NCBI RefSeq assembly: GCF_011075055.1
Contig: NC_058141.1
Span: forward strand, 15,137,639 to 15,201,638
DNA: 64,000 nucleotides
Direction of reading: 5' to 3'
DNA from: Mangifera indica
Lineage: Eukaryota; Streptophyta; Magnoliopsida; Sapindales; Anacardiaceae
This document shows positions 40,863-53,007 of this stretch, in pieces. Below the pieces are notes generated by a model. That model saw nothing but the letters and a program-made list of their open reading frames with translations, had not been told where the DNA came from and made no database searches. A program made the translations under genes and the position numbers. The stretch's first letter is position 1; every line of letters begins with the position of its first letter.

Positions 40863-42663
40863 ATGATGTTCCCAGTATCAGTTATTATAATGATAGCAGA
40901 CTGGCTCTTCAACAGGCTTCTGGCCAACTCATGTTACAGGGCTGCAAGGAAAATAAGAAGCTATGGGTTCTTTTTGAGGAACCTATCTTCAAAGCAGCAA
41001 TCTCCTTCGTTTCCTAGTGTGGCCAAGTGTGATTTAGAAAATAGAGCTTTTGATACATTGGTTTGCGACATGAATGGAGTCTTGTTACGATCCCAATCTT
41101 TTTTTCCATATTTCATGCTTGTTGCTTTCGAAGGCGGTACCATCTTTAGAGCATTTTTGTTGCTTTTGTCAAGTATTTTCTTGTGGGTTCTTGACCATGA
41201 GCTCCAATTAAGAGTTATGATTTTCATTTCCTTTTGTGGCCTTAAAGTAAAAAATATTGAAACTGTGAGTAGGGCTGTTTTGCCTAAGTTTTACCTTGAG
41301 AATCTCAATGCTCAAGCTTATGAGGTTTTGGCTTCGGCTGGGAGAAGGGTTGTCTTTACAAGTGTACCGAGAGTTATGGTAGAAGGATTTCTTAAAGAAT
41401 ATTTGAGAGTTGATGGCGTTATTGGGACTGAGTTGCACTCTGTTGGGGACTACTTTACCGGTTTAATATCTGAGTCTGGTTTGCTTGTAAAGCACAGAGC
41501 TCTTAAAGAGTATTTCGGAGATAAAAAACCCGAAATCGGCCTTGGAAGTTCAAGTCTCCATGACCATCTTTTCATCTCTCTTTGCAAGGTATTATTTAAA
41601 CTCTACCATTTCTCAATTTTCTTCTATCCTGCTTACTTCTATTATACGGAAAGACAAAAAACGACTTGGGATGTTCTCTCAATATACCAAAAAATTATAA
41701 ATTTTTTTCTATTTCTGGTAAATTCACATCTAACTCTTATTGAACAATTTATTGGTTCCTTGTATTTGATTGGTACAGGAAGCTTATGTGGTGAACAAGG
41801 AAGATAACAAGAACAGTGCATCTTCAATAATGCCAAAGAGCAAGTACCCAAAGCCTCTGATATTCCATGATGGAAGGCTAGCATTCTTGCCCACTCCATC
41901 GGCAAGTCTTTCCATGTTCATGTGGCTTCCGCTTGGAATAGCTCTAGCCATCTTTAGAATCTTTGTGGGTATTATGTTTCCTTATAAGTTAGCAGTCTTG
42001 CTGGCCACCTTCAGCGGTGTGAGAATCACTGTCAAAGGGTTCAGCTCTTCACCAATTTCGGTTCAGAGAAAGGGAGTCCTATACGTATGCACGCATAGGA
42101 CCCTTTTGGATCCAGTTTTCCTTAGCACAACTTTACGTAAGCCTTTGACCGCAGTTACATATAGTCTAAGCAGAATGTCTGAAATTATAGCCCCGATTAG
42201 AACCGTAAGGCTAACGAGAGACAGAAAAAAAGACGGACAAACCATGCAGAGATTGCTAAACGAGGGTGATTTGGTGGTGTGCCCTGAAGGAACCACATGT
42301 AGAGAGCCTTATTTGTTAAGGTTTAGCTCACTGTTTGCAGAATTGGCTGATGAGATTGTCCCTGTAGGGATGAACACAAATGTAAGCATGTTCTATGGTA
42401 CAACAGCTAGTGGATTGAAATGCTTGGATCCCATTTTCTTCTTCATGAACCCTAGACCAAGCTATTACATTCATATTCTCGAGAAGGTGCCCAAGGAGCT
42501 GACCTGTTCTGGAGGGAAATCTGGCTACGAAGTGGCAAATTATATTCAAAGACAACTGGCTGATGCTTTGGGATTTGAGTGCACTACCCTTACAAGGAAG
42601 GACAAGTACTTGATGCTAGCGGGGAATGAAGGCTTTGTCCAAGATAAGAGAAGGAGATTCTAG
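40863..42663 (+). CDS. GPAT1: sn-glycerol-3-phosphate acyltransferase, GPAT1-like (land-plant GPAT family)
   Basis: Two exons, 40863-41588 and 41779-42663, join in phase 0 (TGCAAG|GTATTA, TGGTACAG|GAAGC) to give 536 residues. The N-terminal half is the HAD-like domain; its motif I reads CDMNGVLL (Asp69, Asn71), so the second Asp of DxD is missing and phosphatase activity is not expected. The acyltransferase half carries CTHRTLLDP (His348, Asp353), RLTRDRKKDG, DLVVCPEGTTCREP (Glu412) and IVPVG. Hydrophobic segments occur at about 82-118 and 285-320, consistent with an ER or mitochondrial membrane enzyme. Closest recalled relative is Arabidopsis GPAT1 (585 residues), needed for tapetum and pollen development. 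The first two codons are both ATG; the second could also serve. Confidence 0.9.
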
Positions 42664-43774
42664 CTAGTTAAAACAATCATGAAATTATTAACCATATTTC
42701 AAGTCTTTTCTTATTCTCGTTTCCCTCAGCCATATATTTTTTATTTCCTATTTTCGGTCGTTATAATTTATTTTGTGTTACATCTTTTTGTACGTGTGAA
42801 ATTAGTATTTGCATTATATACATTATAAATTCGATCTGTTAGAAATAGCCTAATACAAATAAATGCAATGATCGTTTTAGCGCACAAGATACATGATTTA
42901 TGTATGTTGTATATTCCTTTGTGCTTACAGAAAACTTGTGTTAATCCAGCCACCTCCAGTATTCAATAGAATACGTTTTGGGGAGTGGGGAGGAATAAAA
43001 TTTGGGATATGCCAGTTTAGTAACATTGATCTTCAATAGTGAAGTGTGGGAATCTAATCTAAGTTGAAGACAACAGTGAAAATTTTAGTCGTCGCATCTC
43101 TCATGGTGGGAGCCGCATCCATAATATATCATTTTTCACATTCATAGAGATGCGTGCATGATTAAGCTCATTCCTATGGTGCCATAAATGCAACCGTCTT
43201 GCGATTAATATATATTTATTTTTTGTTCAGTACTGGTCTCGAAACACCCCCACACACCCGTTGGTTTAACTGATGGGTACATGGTATGCTAACTGCCTTC
43301 ATGGAAACACTATATGATTGTCGGCAGCTTCTTTGGCGAATGCGTAGAATCCTTTGAAGAGTTTCAAGAGGTTTAAGGTTTGAGACAATGATTATAGATC
43401 CATTGTATATGCATGCAATCTAAGACTTTATAATTTATTTTTAATCTATAGATAGATACACGTTATACCTCCAGCTTGAAGAAGCTTCTTTTCACTAAAA
43501 TGTAACATCCGTGGCGAAGATTATGAGAGAGTGGGTCTTTTTTCAAGAGACCTGAGTAGTAATCTAGTATATAGCTGTAATACCAGAAGCATTAAATCAA
43601 TCCATGTTTGGATTTTGACTTGGAGTGCTTTTATATTAGTAAGTGATGAGAAATGGAGCAATGCCATCCAGTGCTTTACTGAGATTTTATAGATTTTGCA
43701 TGTTCTCATGCCAGTACTTATGCCTGGTTTGGGCAATCGAAAGGGAAAGGGAGAGTAATAAAAAGGTCCCATGC
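42664..43774. other. GPAT1-like 3' flank; no further gene seen
   Basis: The first few hundred bases should be the GPAT1-like 3' UTR. The rest is AT-rich with only short chance frames. The copia remnant begins near 43780. Confidence 0.4.
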
Positions 43775-44922
43775 CTAATCATACAAGAAACTAGTTAAGA
43801 AGGAAAATAAGGCAAACATATAAACCGTCACTACGTAAACATCACACACTTCAGAATTCCATTCTTCTTCATTAGTTACCAGACTTTCGACTTTCAATTT
43901 CCTTCTCAAGTCACAAAACCTGGGTGCAGAAAGAAGTTTGGTAAAGATATCTACCACCTGATATTCAGATGAAACATAATGCACGGCTAGTACACCGACT
44001 GCAACTTGACTTCTTATGAAATTTACATCCAGATCCATATGTTTTGTTCTACTATGAAGAACGGAGTTTGAAGCCAACAACCTAGGACTAACATTATCAC
44101 ACCATATCACTGTTTAATTTACACTGATTACCTACAACTCTTCAAATAAAATTTAAAGCCAAATGATTTCCGTGGACACTTTTGACTTAAAGCTTTATAC
44201 TCAAATTCAATCTTCAACTCTTTGTTTCCTTGAGCTCCATTGCACCAAATCATCTCCAAAAAATATTCCATATCCACTGGTACTCCTTCTATCCACGATA
44301 TCTCATGCCTAGTAAGAGTGACAGTAATTTTCTTTGTGATTTTGGGATCAAATAGTATGTTTTGGATAGAGTTGAAGGCAAAGAAACAAAACCCGCGCTT
44401 GAGATTTGTTTGGTTGGGTCCACCCATCACAGGCCCAAAACTGCCGCTTTCATTAATTACTGACAGACTCCCAAGAGTTAGGCAAAATTCCATAAAATAT
44501 AGAATCTATCCAAGTACAAAGACAAACTGTATTATAAAAAAAACTTATAATTATGTTGCGAATCATTCAACTAAGAATTCGACATATTTCGGATATGTGA
44601 TTTACAGTATTTCTAATTTAGAGAACCGGCTGAATTTTCCAACAAAATTGGTAGACACTCTTCCCTACCAACTTGTAACTACTTCTTTCCAACATATTCC
44701 AATTGTTTCTCAGGTTTAATTACTAGAACTCGATGTGACATGGTCAGTTGCCCCAAAGGTCATATACCAACTGACATCTCTCACTATCTCAAGTTCTGCT
44801 ATAAAACTCTGAGCAGGAGTAGAAGCATTCGTGGTTGAGGAGAAATTTGCTGCTTTAATAGGATTACTTCTTGATTTCATAGCAGGACTAAATTCTATTG
44901 AATAAGCCACATGAGCTGTCAT
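43775..44922 (-). mobile_element. Degenerate Ty1/copia retrotransposon remnant
   Basis: Read on the minus strand, three pol fragments appear in order. At 44716-44922 is a protease-like segment WYMTFGATDHVTSSSSN, where the catalytic Asp of the usual D-S/T-G-A is replaced. At about 44130-44260 is an RNase H piece (EFEYKALSQ). At 43775-44110 is the RNase H end MIWCDNVSPRLLASNSVLHS through VVDIFTKLLSAPRFCDLRRK. Integrase and almost all of the reverse transcriptase are missing, since protease and RNase H are only about 0.5 kb apart. No LTRs were found. It is a dead, internally deleted copy. Confidence 0.7.
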
Positions 44923-45831
44923 AAGTTATTCTCCTCTAGTTTATTGTGAGAACTTATTCCTCCACCATTAGCACCAAAATTGTTTTATCTATCCATTACA
45001 GTATAAGTAATATCGAAATGGCGGTAATATTGTAGCGCAGTGTGTCCAGACTTCCCACACAGTTAATATAATATCTTAGATCTTCCCTCCCGTCCCTCAA
45101 CTTAATATTTTTTTTAGAGCAATTTCCTCGTACGACTGTAGCTTTCATTTAGTTTATCATACAAAAGCAATTTAATAAAATAATAATTTTATATATTTTT
45201 TATTATCAATTCAATACAATAATTATTTATATATACCAATTAATCTAACAAAATAATAATTTATATATAATATTCTTCAAAATGTTCTATTTTAGTGGTA
45301 CCTTCTTGTTGTTGGTGAAAATAAAATAGTATAAATGATAATTAAAAATTGATTAGATTAAGGATTTAGTTGAAAAGTTAAAGATGAGATTAAAATTGTT
45401 TTAATCAAGTTTGTTGATTACATTAATTATTGATTATATTTTATAAAAGTGGTTAAATTTAATTATTTTTAATATTTTCTCGTTTTTTATTACTATATCT
45501 ATTTATTTTTTATATAAAAATAAATATATATTTATGTATATCATTACATAATTAAATATTATTTTATTTTTAATTTAAAATTATTTAATTATACGATGAT
45601 ACATCTAATTTTATTATCTTTAAATTCATCCCTCTACAATCATTTGCAAAGACCTATTATAATCATAATTAAATTATTATTTCTCATATTTACATTAATT
45701 GCCTTCTCTTCTCTCTTATAATTATAGTAATCACAAAAAATAAACCAATTTTTGTGAATAAAAAATCAAATCTTCGATTATATTTATATATAGAACAATC
45801 GGGTTTTCTGCTTTGATAACATTAATTACAA

Positions 45832-46663
45832 TTAAAGTGATGAATCATACAAATTTTTATAAGAATCACAATAATATTTAGCGTCCATTCCTAACGCATT
45901 ATTCACCGTTCCATTATCCCAACCTTCTCTCATTGCCCGATTAAGCCGTTGGATGAATCCAGTATTGTGCTCCTCACAATAATCCAAAAAATGTGCCACA
46001 AGGCTCGGGTCTTTGTCGTCCCAGCATAGATGACTAAATTCCGGCAACTCGCCACCGTCGACGAAATCTTTCCGTTGACTTATTCCGGCCAAGATGGTTA
46101 TACACTCCACCAACCCATCAATGAGCGGTGCTGGAGCCCTGGAATCGCCGTCCCAAATCCATACTCGAGCCAAGCCACATTGTAATGCTGAGATAACTGC
46201 GGAATTAACATGTGCATATCCCATTATGGAAGGGCGTAGGTTGATGACAAACTCATCGGTTTTGCTTGTGTCTACGGTGACGATTTGGCTCAGGTTCTTG
46301 TTAGTTTGCCGGAGAGTGACACGGCGAACTTGTTTCTTGGTGTGGTTGGTATCTGAATAAAGAATGTTTTCAACAAAGGCGCTTGCGTTTAGGAGAATTC
46401 TTGTGGCCTTGTCGTTTGATATGTAAAGAAGCTCGAAGCGTTTGCCTGCTAAGGAGTCCTCGGAGTCATTGACAACGATTACATCGAATCCCTTTTGAAG
46501 CTTCATGGTTTGCCCATATAGAAATTATACCGATGAAGAATACTGAAAGCAACCGGGAAATGATAGAAGCATTTGTAGGTGAAAACTTTACATTGTCAGC
46601 GGCGGTGGTGGTCGAAGAAACAGATAAGAGGGGTTGGAGGAGATGCTGGTCATGTTCTTCCAT
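45832..46663 (-). pseudogene. Plant basic secretory protein (BSP) family member with a frameshift
   Basis: The frame from ATG 46663 encodes MEEHDQHLLQ to ANHEASKG (58 residues, hydrophobic span at about 34-50). It then fails at GGG 46490-46492; dropping one G would continue directly as FDVIVVND in the frame ending at 45832. The second part has BSP-family landmarks: DEFVINLRPSIM, VWIWDGDSRAPAPLIDGL and VAHFLDYCEEHNTGFIQRLN, ending KNLYDSSL. In protease-like BSPs the segment before VW is HEMTH; here it reads QCGLA, so the zinc-binding HExxH is absent. The protein would be a non-peptidase with an N-terminal anchor, about 276 residues. Either a one-base sequencing error or a recent disabling mutation explains the break; downstream codons look intact. 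Arabidopsis has a BSP gene beside PRS4. Confidence 0.75.
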
Positions 46664-47507
46664 TAAGGAGTTGAAGGAAGAAAGGAACTCGGGATAAATG
46701 GAATATAAATAAAGCACAAGTAGTGATGGCAAACGTAAGGACCCCCAACATTGCCCATAATTTATTTTGTACAATTATGCACACTACCAAACAAAAATTA
46801 TTCGCATTTGATTGATTATTAACGAAGAAGTATATGCTTTACCTAAATTAATTTAGATGTGCATCCCCAACAAATATATTGAAGTGTTTATAATTTGATA
46901 TCATAATATCATTGTTGCCAAATGCTAGTACTACTGGACCGTTTGATTTTCTGTTACAATCCAAGAGTAATGGCCCAGTCTGGGCCTTTCCCATTTGAAT
47001 CAGGGTCCAAGGCCCCCAGAGCCCAATACTGGAACATGTAAAAGTAAGAGCTTTTGAATTTTCAGGACCTCTTTATGAAAAATGCTTACTCTCATCATAA
47101 ACAAAACAGTCCAGAAGCCAAAATCATAATGGTCCTCAGTAACAACTTGTTTATGTTCAACAGCATAAAGGAGAAAAAGAAAAAAGAAAAAAGAAAAAAG
47201 AAAAAAGAATGATTCCTAACAGTACAAAACTTATCGCATTGCTCTCTGACCTTGTCCCTGTGATGTGATATTTCGATAACACTTGAATTGAGGGTGTAAA
47301 TTTATGCTATTGGTCAACCAGCTTAGCCAATTTCCTCACTTATTACATCAAATCATTATAGGACTACCCCAAATTGGGCTTCATCTTTATGTCTCCAGTC
47401 AATCAGCATGTTCCAATGTATCCCTCTTGTTTCCAGGAAACGAAAACAAAAGAACCCTTTAAGGCAATTGCGTGGCTTGAAGTTTACGAGGATTCTTGCA
47501 TCTATTT
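46664..47507. other. BSP upstream region and X8-gene 3' flank
   Basis: No gene is visible. An (AAAAAAG)n tract of about 35 bp lies at 47173-47207. The right end should hold the 3' UTR of the X8-domain gene. Confidence 0.45.
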
Positions 47508-49168
47508 CTATTGATAGAGGTTGGCCACCAACATAAAAAGCCATGCAAGTGCTGAGAAGAATTGTGGCCTACAATGAAGTTTGGTAGATGCACCAGATGT
47601 AGAGGGACTCTCTGGATTAGGAACCGCACCATAAACTGTCGCACCGTTGGAATTTGTTGTGTTTAAAACCGACGAAATTGTGCTGCAATTTTATAACTGA
47701 TCAGATTTTTTGCTGTAAGTGATGTTTAAAAATGAAACCCTAATAGGCTTTGAATAAGGCAGTCTCACCTGGTGGATGGATACTGACATGTTCCAGTACC
47801 TGAAATCATAGCGAAGACAGGTAAGCGACCAAAAATATTTCTGAATCATTTCAGTAGGTCGGCTTCAATTTGCTTTAACTTAAAGTGGCAACAGTGACCA
47901 GAATGAAAATGGTAATGTCAGAATAAACTGCCCCAAAAGAATAGTTTCGCTGATAAGAGATATGAAATCCCTTGCAAAACACACGAGGGTAAGAGTTCAA
48001 TATCCACTACGAGTAAAATAAAATTCTTGAATTATTCGATTTAATGGTTGAGACCAGTTATTGGACCAGATTTGTCCAGTGCGGTCGGTTAGCCCCAATA
48101 TAGAGTGGATCGATTCGAACGAAAATCCTTGTTAGAAAAAAAAAAAAAAACTATTGAGCATGGCTGAAACAAAGAATACTCACTAGGGTCAGTGCTAGTA
48201 GTAACGGCAGTTCCTCCAAAATTACAGCTACTTGGAATTGAATTCTTCTGATAATACTGATTGAATGCATAAGAAGCATGGTCACGAAGTGTGTTGGGAT
48301 TGTAACAACTTCCACTGTGCTGAATAGCGGAGCAATCAGCACCACCATAGCCACAGGCATAGTCCAAAGCAACTTGTAAGGCGTTATATGACGCACTTTG
48401 GGCAGCAACACACCAGCTAGCGCCTAAAGATGCAGGAGTTGTGGTGGGGGAGGTGGGGGTGATCGGAGTTACTCCGGGTGTCAGAGTTACCGGCGATGTA
48501 GTTTCCGGGGTTGAAGTGGGGTTTATAATTGGAGTTGACGCGGTGGGAGTAGTAGGAACAGTTGTAATAGGTGTGGTGATATCTTTTTCAGTAGTGGATA
48601 TAGAAAATTTTGATTGCTGTTGCCTTGCCTCCATTTCTGATTGGTTTTTATGTTCTGTTGCTTCTATACCTGCATTTGAAAGGTAGAGGGAATTTAATTT
48701 AATTTTCTTGGACAGGACAAGAAGACAAACAAAGCATTGATTTAATAAAAATGTCTCACGATATTTAACAGGTCATCGGTAATAATTAAAGAGTGAAAAT
48801 AGGACAATGAAGAAGTATGATTCAAAATTGAAGTAGTAAACTGTTTGGTAATAGTAAAAGAATTCGAATTCGATCATTAGGATAAAGAAGAATGATGTTT
48901 GAAAAAGAAACCCACATGGAAAAGCAGTCAAATTCTAGTTCTATGTCCAACATGTAAAGGAATTAAACTTTGAATTGACCAAATTCTTGGGAGGTTAGCT
49001 TCGATGAAAGAACTGGGGCAAGAAGAGAAATAAGAATTGCTTGTTCATAGTTTACCCAGAAAACATAATAATCAAGTATAAGAGAGAAACAAGTTCAACT
49101 TCACCTGAACAGAAGAAGAGACAAAATAGAAGGTATAATTTTTGAATGAAAACTGCTCCTCGACCCAT
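47508..49168 (-). CDS. X8-domain (CBM43) callose-binding-type protein, probably GPI-anchored
   Basis: Four exons on the complement: 49168-49105, 48669-48184, 47800-47770, 47682-47508; phases agree and give 251 residues. Exon 1 encodes a signal peptide, [20 protein letters not shown] plus S. Residues about 48-103 are a Thr/Pro-rich, likely O-glycosylated linker. The X8 domain at about 106-190 has [45 protein letters not shown] and SSCNFGGTA with the six conserved cysteines. A Ser/Thr-rich stretch and a hydrophobic C-terminus ([17 protein letters not shown]) suggest GPI anchoring. X8 domains bind beta-1,3-glucan; related PDCB proteins sit at plasmodesmata. The third exon is only 31 bp. Confidence 0.88.
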
Positions 49169-49617
49169 CAAGGCTTTCAACTTTTCTTCTTCTTCTTCAA
49201 TTAGATGTCTGCAATCTGGGTCTTCGGTTGAAATTAAGGAAGAGAAACCTCGGAGAGAGAAACGTAAGAAGATTTAGTGTGTACCACTCAGTTTGTCATA
49301 TGTACAAATAGAAATGTTAATGCAGAAGGAAGATAAGAGCAGAGAAAGAAGACATGGAGTATGGGAAGGTGCAAGCAAGAGGAGGGAAAATATTGAAAAA
49401 GAAGTAAAATTAAAGGGAAAATTGTTGTGGAAATTAGGTGTACAAACCAGTAACTCGTGAGTGATGATGGTAATGATGAAGATGTGCATTTTTACTTTTA
49501 TTTTTATTTTATATATATTCTTCTTCTTCTTCTTTTTACTATTCTTAATACAAACAGAAATGGTTAAATATTACCATGTTCATGTAATCAGCCCAGAATA
49601 TTTGCAAATTGAAATTT
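49169..49617. other. X8-gene upstream region
   Basis: Probable 5' UTR and promoter of the X8-domain gene; GA-rich sequence lies at about 49320-49400. No other feature is seen. Confidence 0.4.
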
Positions 49618-50417
49618 GGCCAAACGACTATTTCCCACCAAGGGTTTGGTATAAATTGAATTTTTCATCCGTTAATTATAAAAAATCTAAATATCTATTC
49701 GTTTATTAAATTTTATTGTTATTATCAAAAGTAAAATTATCATTTAATAAAAATATTTAAAAAACTAAAAATTTATCATATTTTCTTCTTAAATTTAAAA
49801 TCTAACAAATACCCCCCACCCAAAGTTTAAAAATGAACATTCTCCCTTAAGGTTTTTTTAGCCATCGTTGTTGATGTTTGATGACAGCGACAATCTCATT
49901 CTTTCTCCCTGCAGCTTCTCTCTCTCTCCCCCATTCTATTCCTAACCTTCACCAAATTAGGAAAGTGACTGATGAAGACTCGATTTTTCTTCATCGGAGA
50001 AGAAGGCAATGTGTTGTTATCATCTAAGAGATGACGATGACCCGTCGTCTTCATCTGAAAACAAATGATTCATCTTCATCAGTTGACAATGGTAAAAAAT
50101 AGAGTATGACTGAAAAAGAAGCAGGGAGGGAGGGAGGGAGGGAGAACACTACTATCTCTAGTTGTAGGTAGCGTGCTAGAAAAACCCCGAGGAAAACAAT
50201 AAAATTTTCTAAACTTTGGGTGAGGGGAATTGTTAGTTTTTAAATTTGAGGGATAGAAATATAATAAATTTTTATTTTTTAAATATTTTTGTTAAATAAT
50301 AATTTTTCTTTTGATAATAACAGTAAAATTTAACAGATAAATAAATATTTAAATTTAGATAGTAAACGGGTAAAAAGTGGATTTGCACCAAACCTTGGGT
50401 GGGAACTTAACTCGGCC
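49618..50417. mobile_element. GGCCAAA-family fold-back MULE-like element, copy 4
   Basis: The left end is GGCCAAACGACTATTTCCCA; the right end on the other strand is GGCCGAGTTAAGTTCCCACC. The 800-bp element has flanks TTGAAATTT and CTGAAGTTT, matching at seven of nine positions. The core contains GATGACGATGACCCGTCGTC and TTCATC/GATGAA pairs, and a (GGGA)n tract at about 50125-50142 lies in the right arm. It sits in the promoter-proximal side of the X8-domain gene. Confidence 0.75.
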
Positions 50418-51949
50418 CTGAAGTTTCTCTACCTGCGTAAGGACAAGACAGCTAGTTTGGTTGGGTACCCAAAGTAGAAAAAGATTTTAAGGGAAGAGAA
50501 TAAGAAGAAAAAGATAAAGAAGCAGTGCCTCTCAGCTTCATATCATATTTTCTCTTCTCCTTGAGTGTGTTTTGTTTTGTTGTGATTGGAATTGGATTCA
50601 TGTTTTGGCCACCATGACATGTGATTCTAGTTTTACATATATATAAATATATGTATGTATGTATTGTCAATGGCCACCATGAAAATTCAAAGCTGATATG
50701 TTTTTACAGGAATTGATTCTTTTCCTCCTGACTACGTCTAGGTTGGAAAAAACAAGATACAAAGTTGAAAATCAAAGGCCAGTTCCTAATAATCAAGCCT
50801 TTTAACTCCACTGATTTTCCGCTAGTACCAGAAAAATCTAAAGTTGAGTATTGAAATGGTCAGTCTTTAATAATGACAGGGGGCCCACGGTTTAAACATT
50901 AAAGTAAAGAACACTGGTGAAATTGGAGATCGTCTGAAGTGGAAATGAAGAGCAAAATTCCACAATGAGGCTGCACTTTTGACCAATTGGATACCTATAT
51001 ATATATATATATATATATATATGTAAATAAAGGCACTTCTTGATTGTTGCCACCTCCATGTTATTTTATTTAAAATGGGAATGTATTTGATAAAGACTTG
51101 GAATTAAGTATTCTCTGTTCATAATTTCATACCCATTACAAACTTCCACATTTCATATTATCAACAAATCTTCCATGTCTCCATTGTACAATTTAATCCC
51201 AATATCACAGTTGTTCATTTAGCAAGTCATCTTCTACATTGACCGACTGTTTATTTTATTTTATTGCTTCTGTGTCATCTTCTATATCACTTGAACTTGC
51301 TTCAGTTCTTATTGAATGTAAAAATTTTAGAAATATGTAAATTTAATAATAAAGAATCAAAATAAACAATTTCTAATGACGAGTATTTTTTAACTTTTTA
51401 ATTTATATTCCTAAACATTTAGAATATTTATTTTTGAAGGGAATTTAAGTAGAAAAGAAAGAATGCTGTCTAGTAATTATAATAAAAGAAAACTATTCCC
51501 GGAATAAATGCAATTAAGAGGAAAAGAAAACCCTAATTTAATTTTATCCATTAAGATTATTTTTCTTCCTCTTTCTACACACTAAGGAGTAAAGAGAGAA
51601 TCTTAATACAATGTTTTTTCAGAGAATACTTAATCCTATAGAAGCTTTTAATTACAAAAGTTCTAACCTCAAAGAACAAAAAGTTCGGAAAATAATTTAA
51701 GTAATATTGTCCAAAATAAAAATAGTTCCAAGTCTTGCAGTTTCTATGCCAACCTTCATCTGCAAAAAATTAATATGAAGCCATCAGCAAAAACTAAAAG
51801 TGAAATAAGCATGCAAAAACTTTGATTAAGAAAGGGATAAGAGATCAAACTTTATAAAGGTAAAACTGACCTATTAACTTACACTTATTATAATGATCTA
51901 TAAGGTCATATCAATATATATTTTCATATGTATGCCAATTGTGGATTTT
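50418..51949. other. Gene-free AT-rich DNA
   Basis: Contains a 27-bp AT microsatellite at 50996-51022. The minus-strand open frame at 50452-50670 has no protein-like composition. No gene or transposon end is recognised. Confidence 0.4.
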
Positions 51950-52830
51950 GAAGGGAAGCAAGGGGGATATTTGATGAAGATGTAGATGTGGAATTTGATT
52001 TAGTTGCCTGGAATTCAATGATCATAGGCCCTGCTAAATGTGGAGAAATTGACGAGTCTATAGATATTTGTTTCATAAAATGGTTTCAAGAAATGCAGTT
52101 TCTTGGAATTCTATGATTATTGGGTATGTTAGGAATGACAAATGTAACAAGGCTTTGGAGCTTTTTCATGAAATGCAAGAGCAGAAAATTAAACCCACTG
52201 AGGTTACTATGGTCAGCTTATTAAATGCTTGTCCTAAGTTAGGTGCGATTAAACAAGGGGAATGGATTATCTTTCTAAAGGAAGAACAATTTTGAGTTGA
52301 ACAATATAGTTGTTACAGCAATTATAGGCATGTAAAGTCCCTTAAAGTGCTCAAAACTGTCCCCAAGAAAGGATTATCATGTTGGAACTCTATGATTTTG
52401 GGTCTAGCCATGAATGGCTATGCAAGTGAAGCAATGCAATTGTTCTCCAAGCTTGAAACTTCCAAGTTTAAACCAGATTATGTTAGTTTCATTGGTGTCC
52501 CAACAGCTTGAAATCACTTTGGTATGGTCGATAAAGCCAAAGATTATATCCAGTTAATGAATGAAGCGTACAAGATTAAACCATCCATAAAGCATTATGG
52601 TTGTATTGTTGATGTACTAGGCAGGGCTCGACTGATTGAAGAGGCAGAGCAGCTGGTAAAAAGCATGCCCTTAAACCCGGATGCTATTGTATAGGGTTCT
52701 GTACTATCAGCTTATAGAAAGTGTTGAAACATAGAGGTGGCAAGAGTTATGTGCTTATGCCTAATCTTTATGTTGCGTCCATTCAGTTTGAGGAGGCAAT
52801 GAAGGAGAGGCTTCTAATGAAGTAAAATTA
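51950..52830 (+). pseudogene. PPR (pentatricopeptide repeat) protein pseudogene
   Basis: PPR motifs are readable in shifting frames: DLVAWNSMIIGPAKCGEIDE at about 52000, then after a frameshift near 52060 KMVSRNAVSWNSMIIGYVRN and ALELFHEMQEQKIKPTEVTM. Further on come CWNSMILGLAMNGYASEAMQ and IKHYGCIVDVLGRARLIEEA, then MPLNPDAIV. In-frame stops interrupt it, including TGA in the PTA*NHFG segment, TAG where a Trp codon is expected (AIV*GSVLSAYRKC), and TGA shortly after. The N-terminal half is missing. It resembles E-type organellar RNA-editing or processing PPRs. As I recall, Arabidopsis has a PPR gene (At2g42920) at the matching position. Confidence 0.8.
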
Positions 52831-53007
52831 CATAGAGAAAGAACCAGTACATAATCTGGTTACTCAATTGAAGGAATAGAGAAAAAAATAATTGTAATAA
52901 TAAACAATGCCTGACAGAAGCTTAACAGTAGTGAGGAGATAACACAAACATTTGGAGCCTAGGACATGAGACTCAAATTCACGCACTGCTGCTAAGTGCT
53001 AACCATT

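Noticed and set aside
44240..44719. 159-residue plus-strand open frame
   Set aside because: It overlaps the minus-strand copia RNase H and protease remnants and resembles no protein family.
48441..48686. Val/Gly-rich plus-strand frame of 81 residues
   Set aside because: It is the antisense of the Thr/Pro-rich linker of the X8-domain protein.
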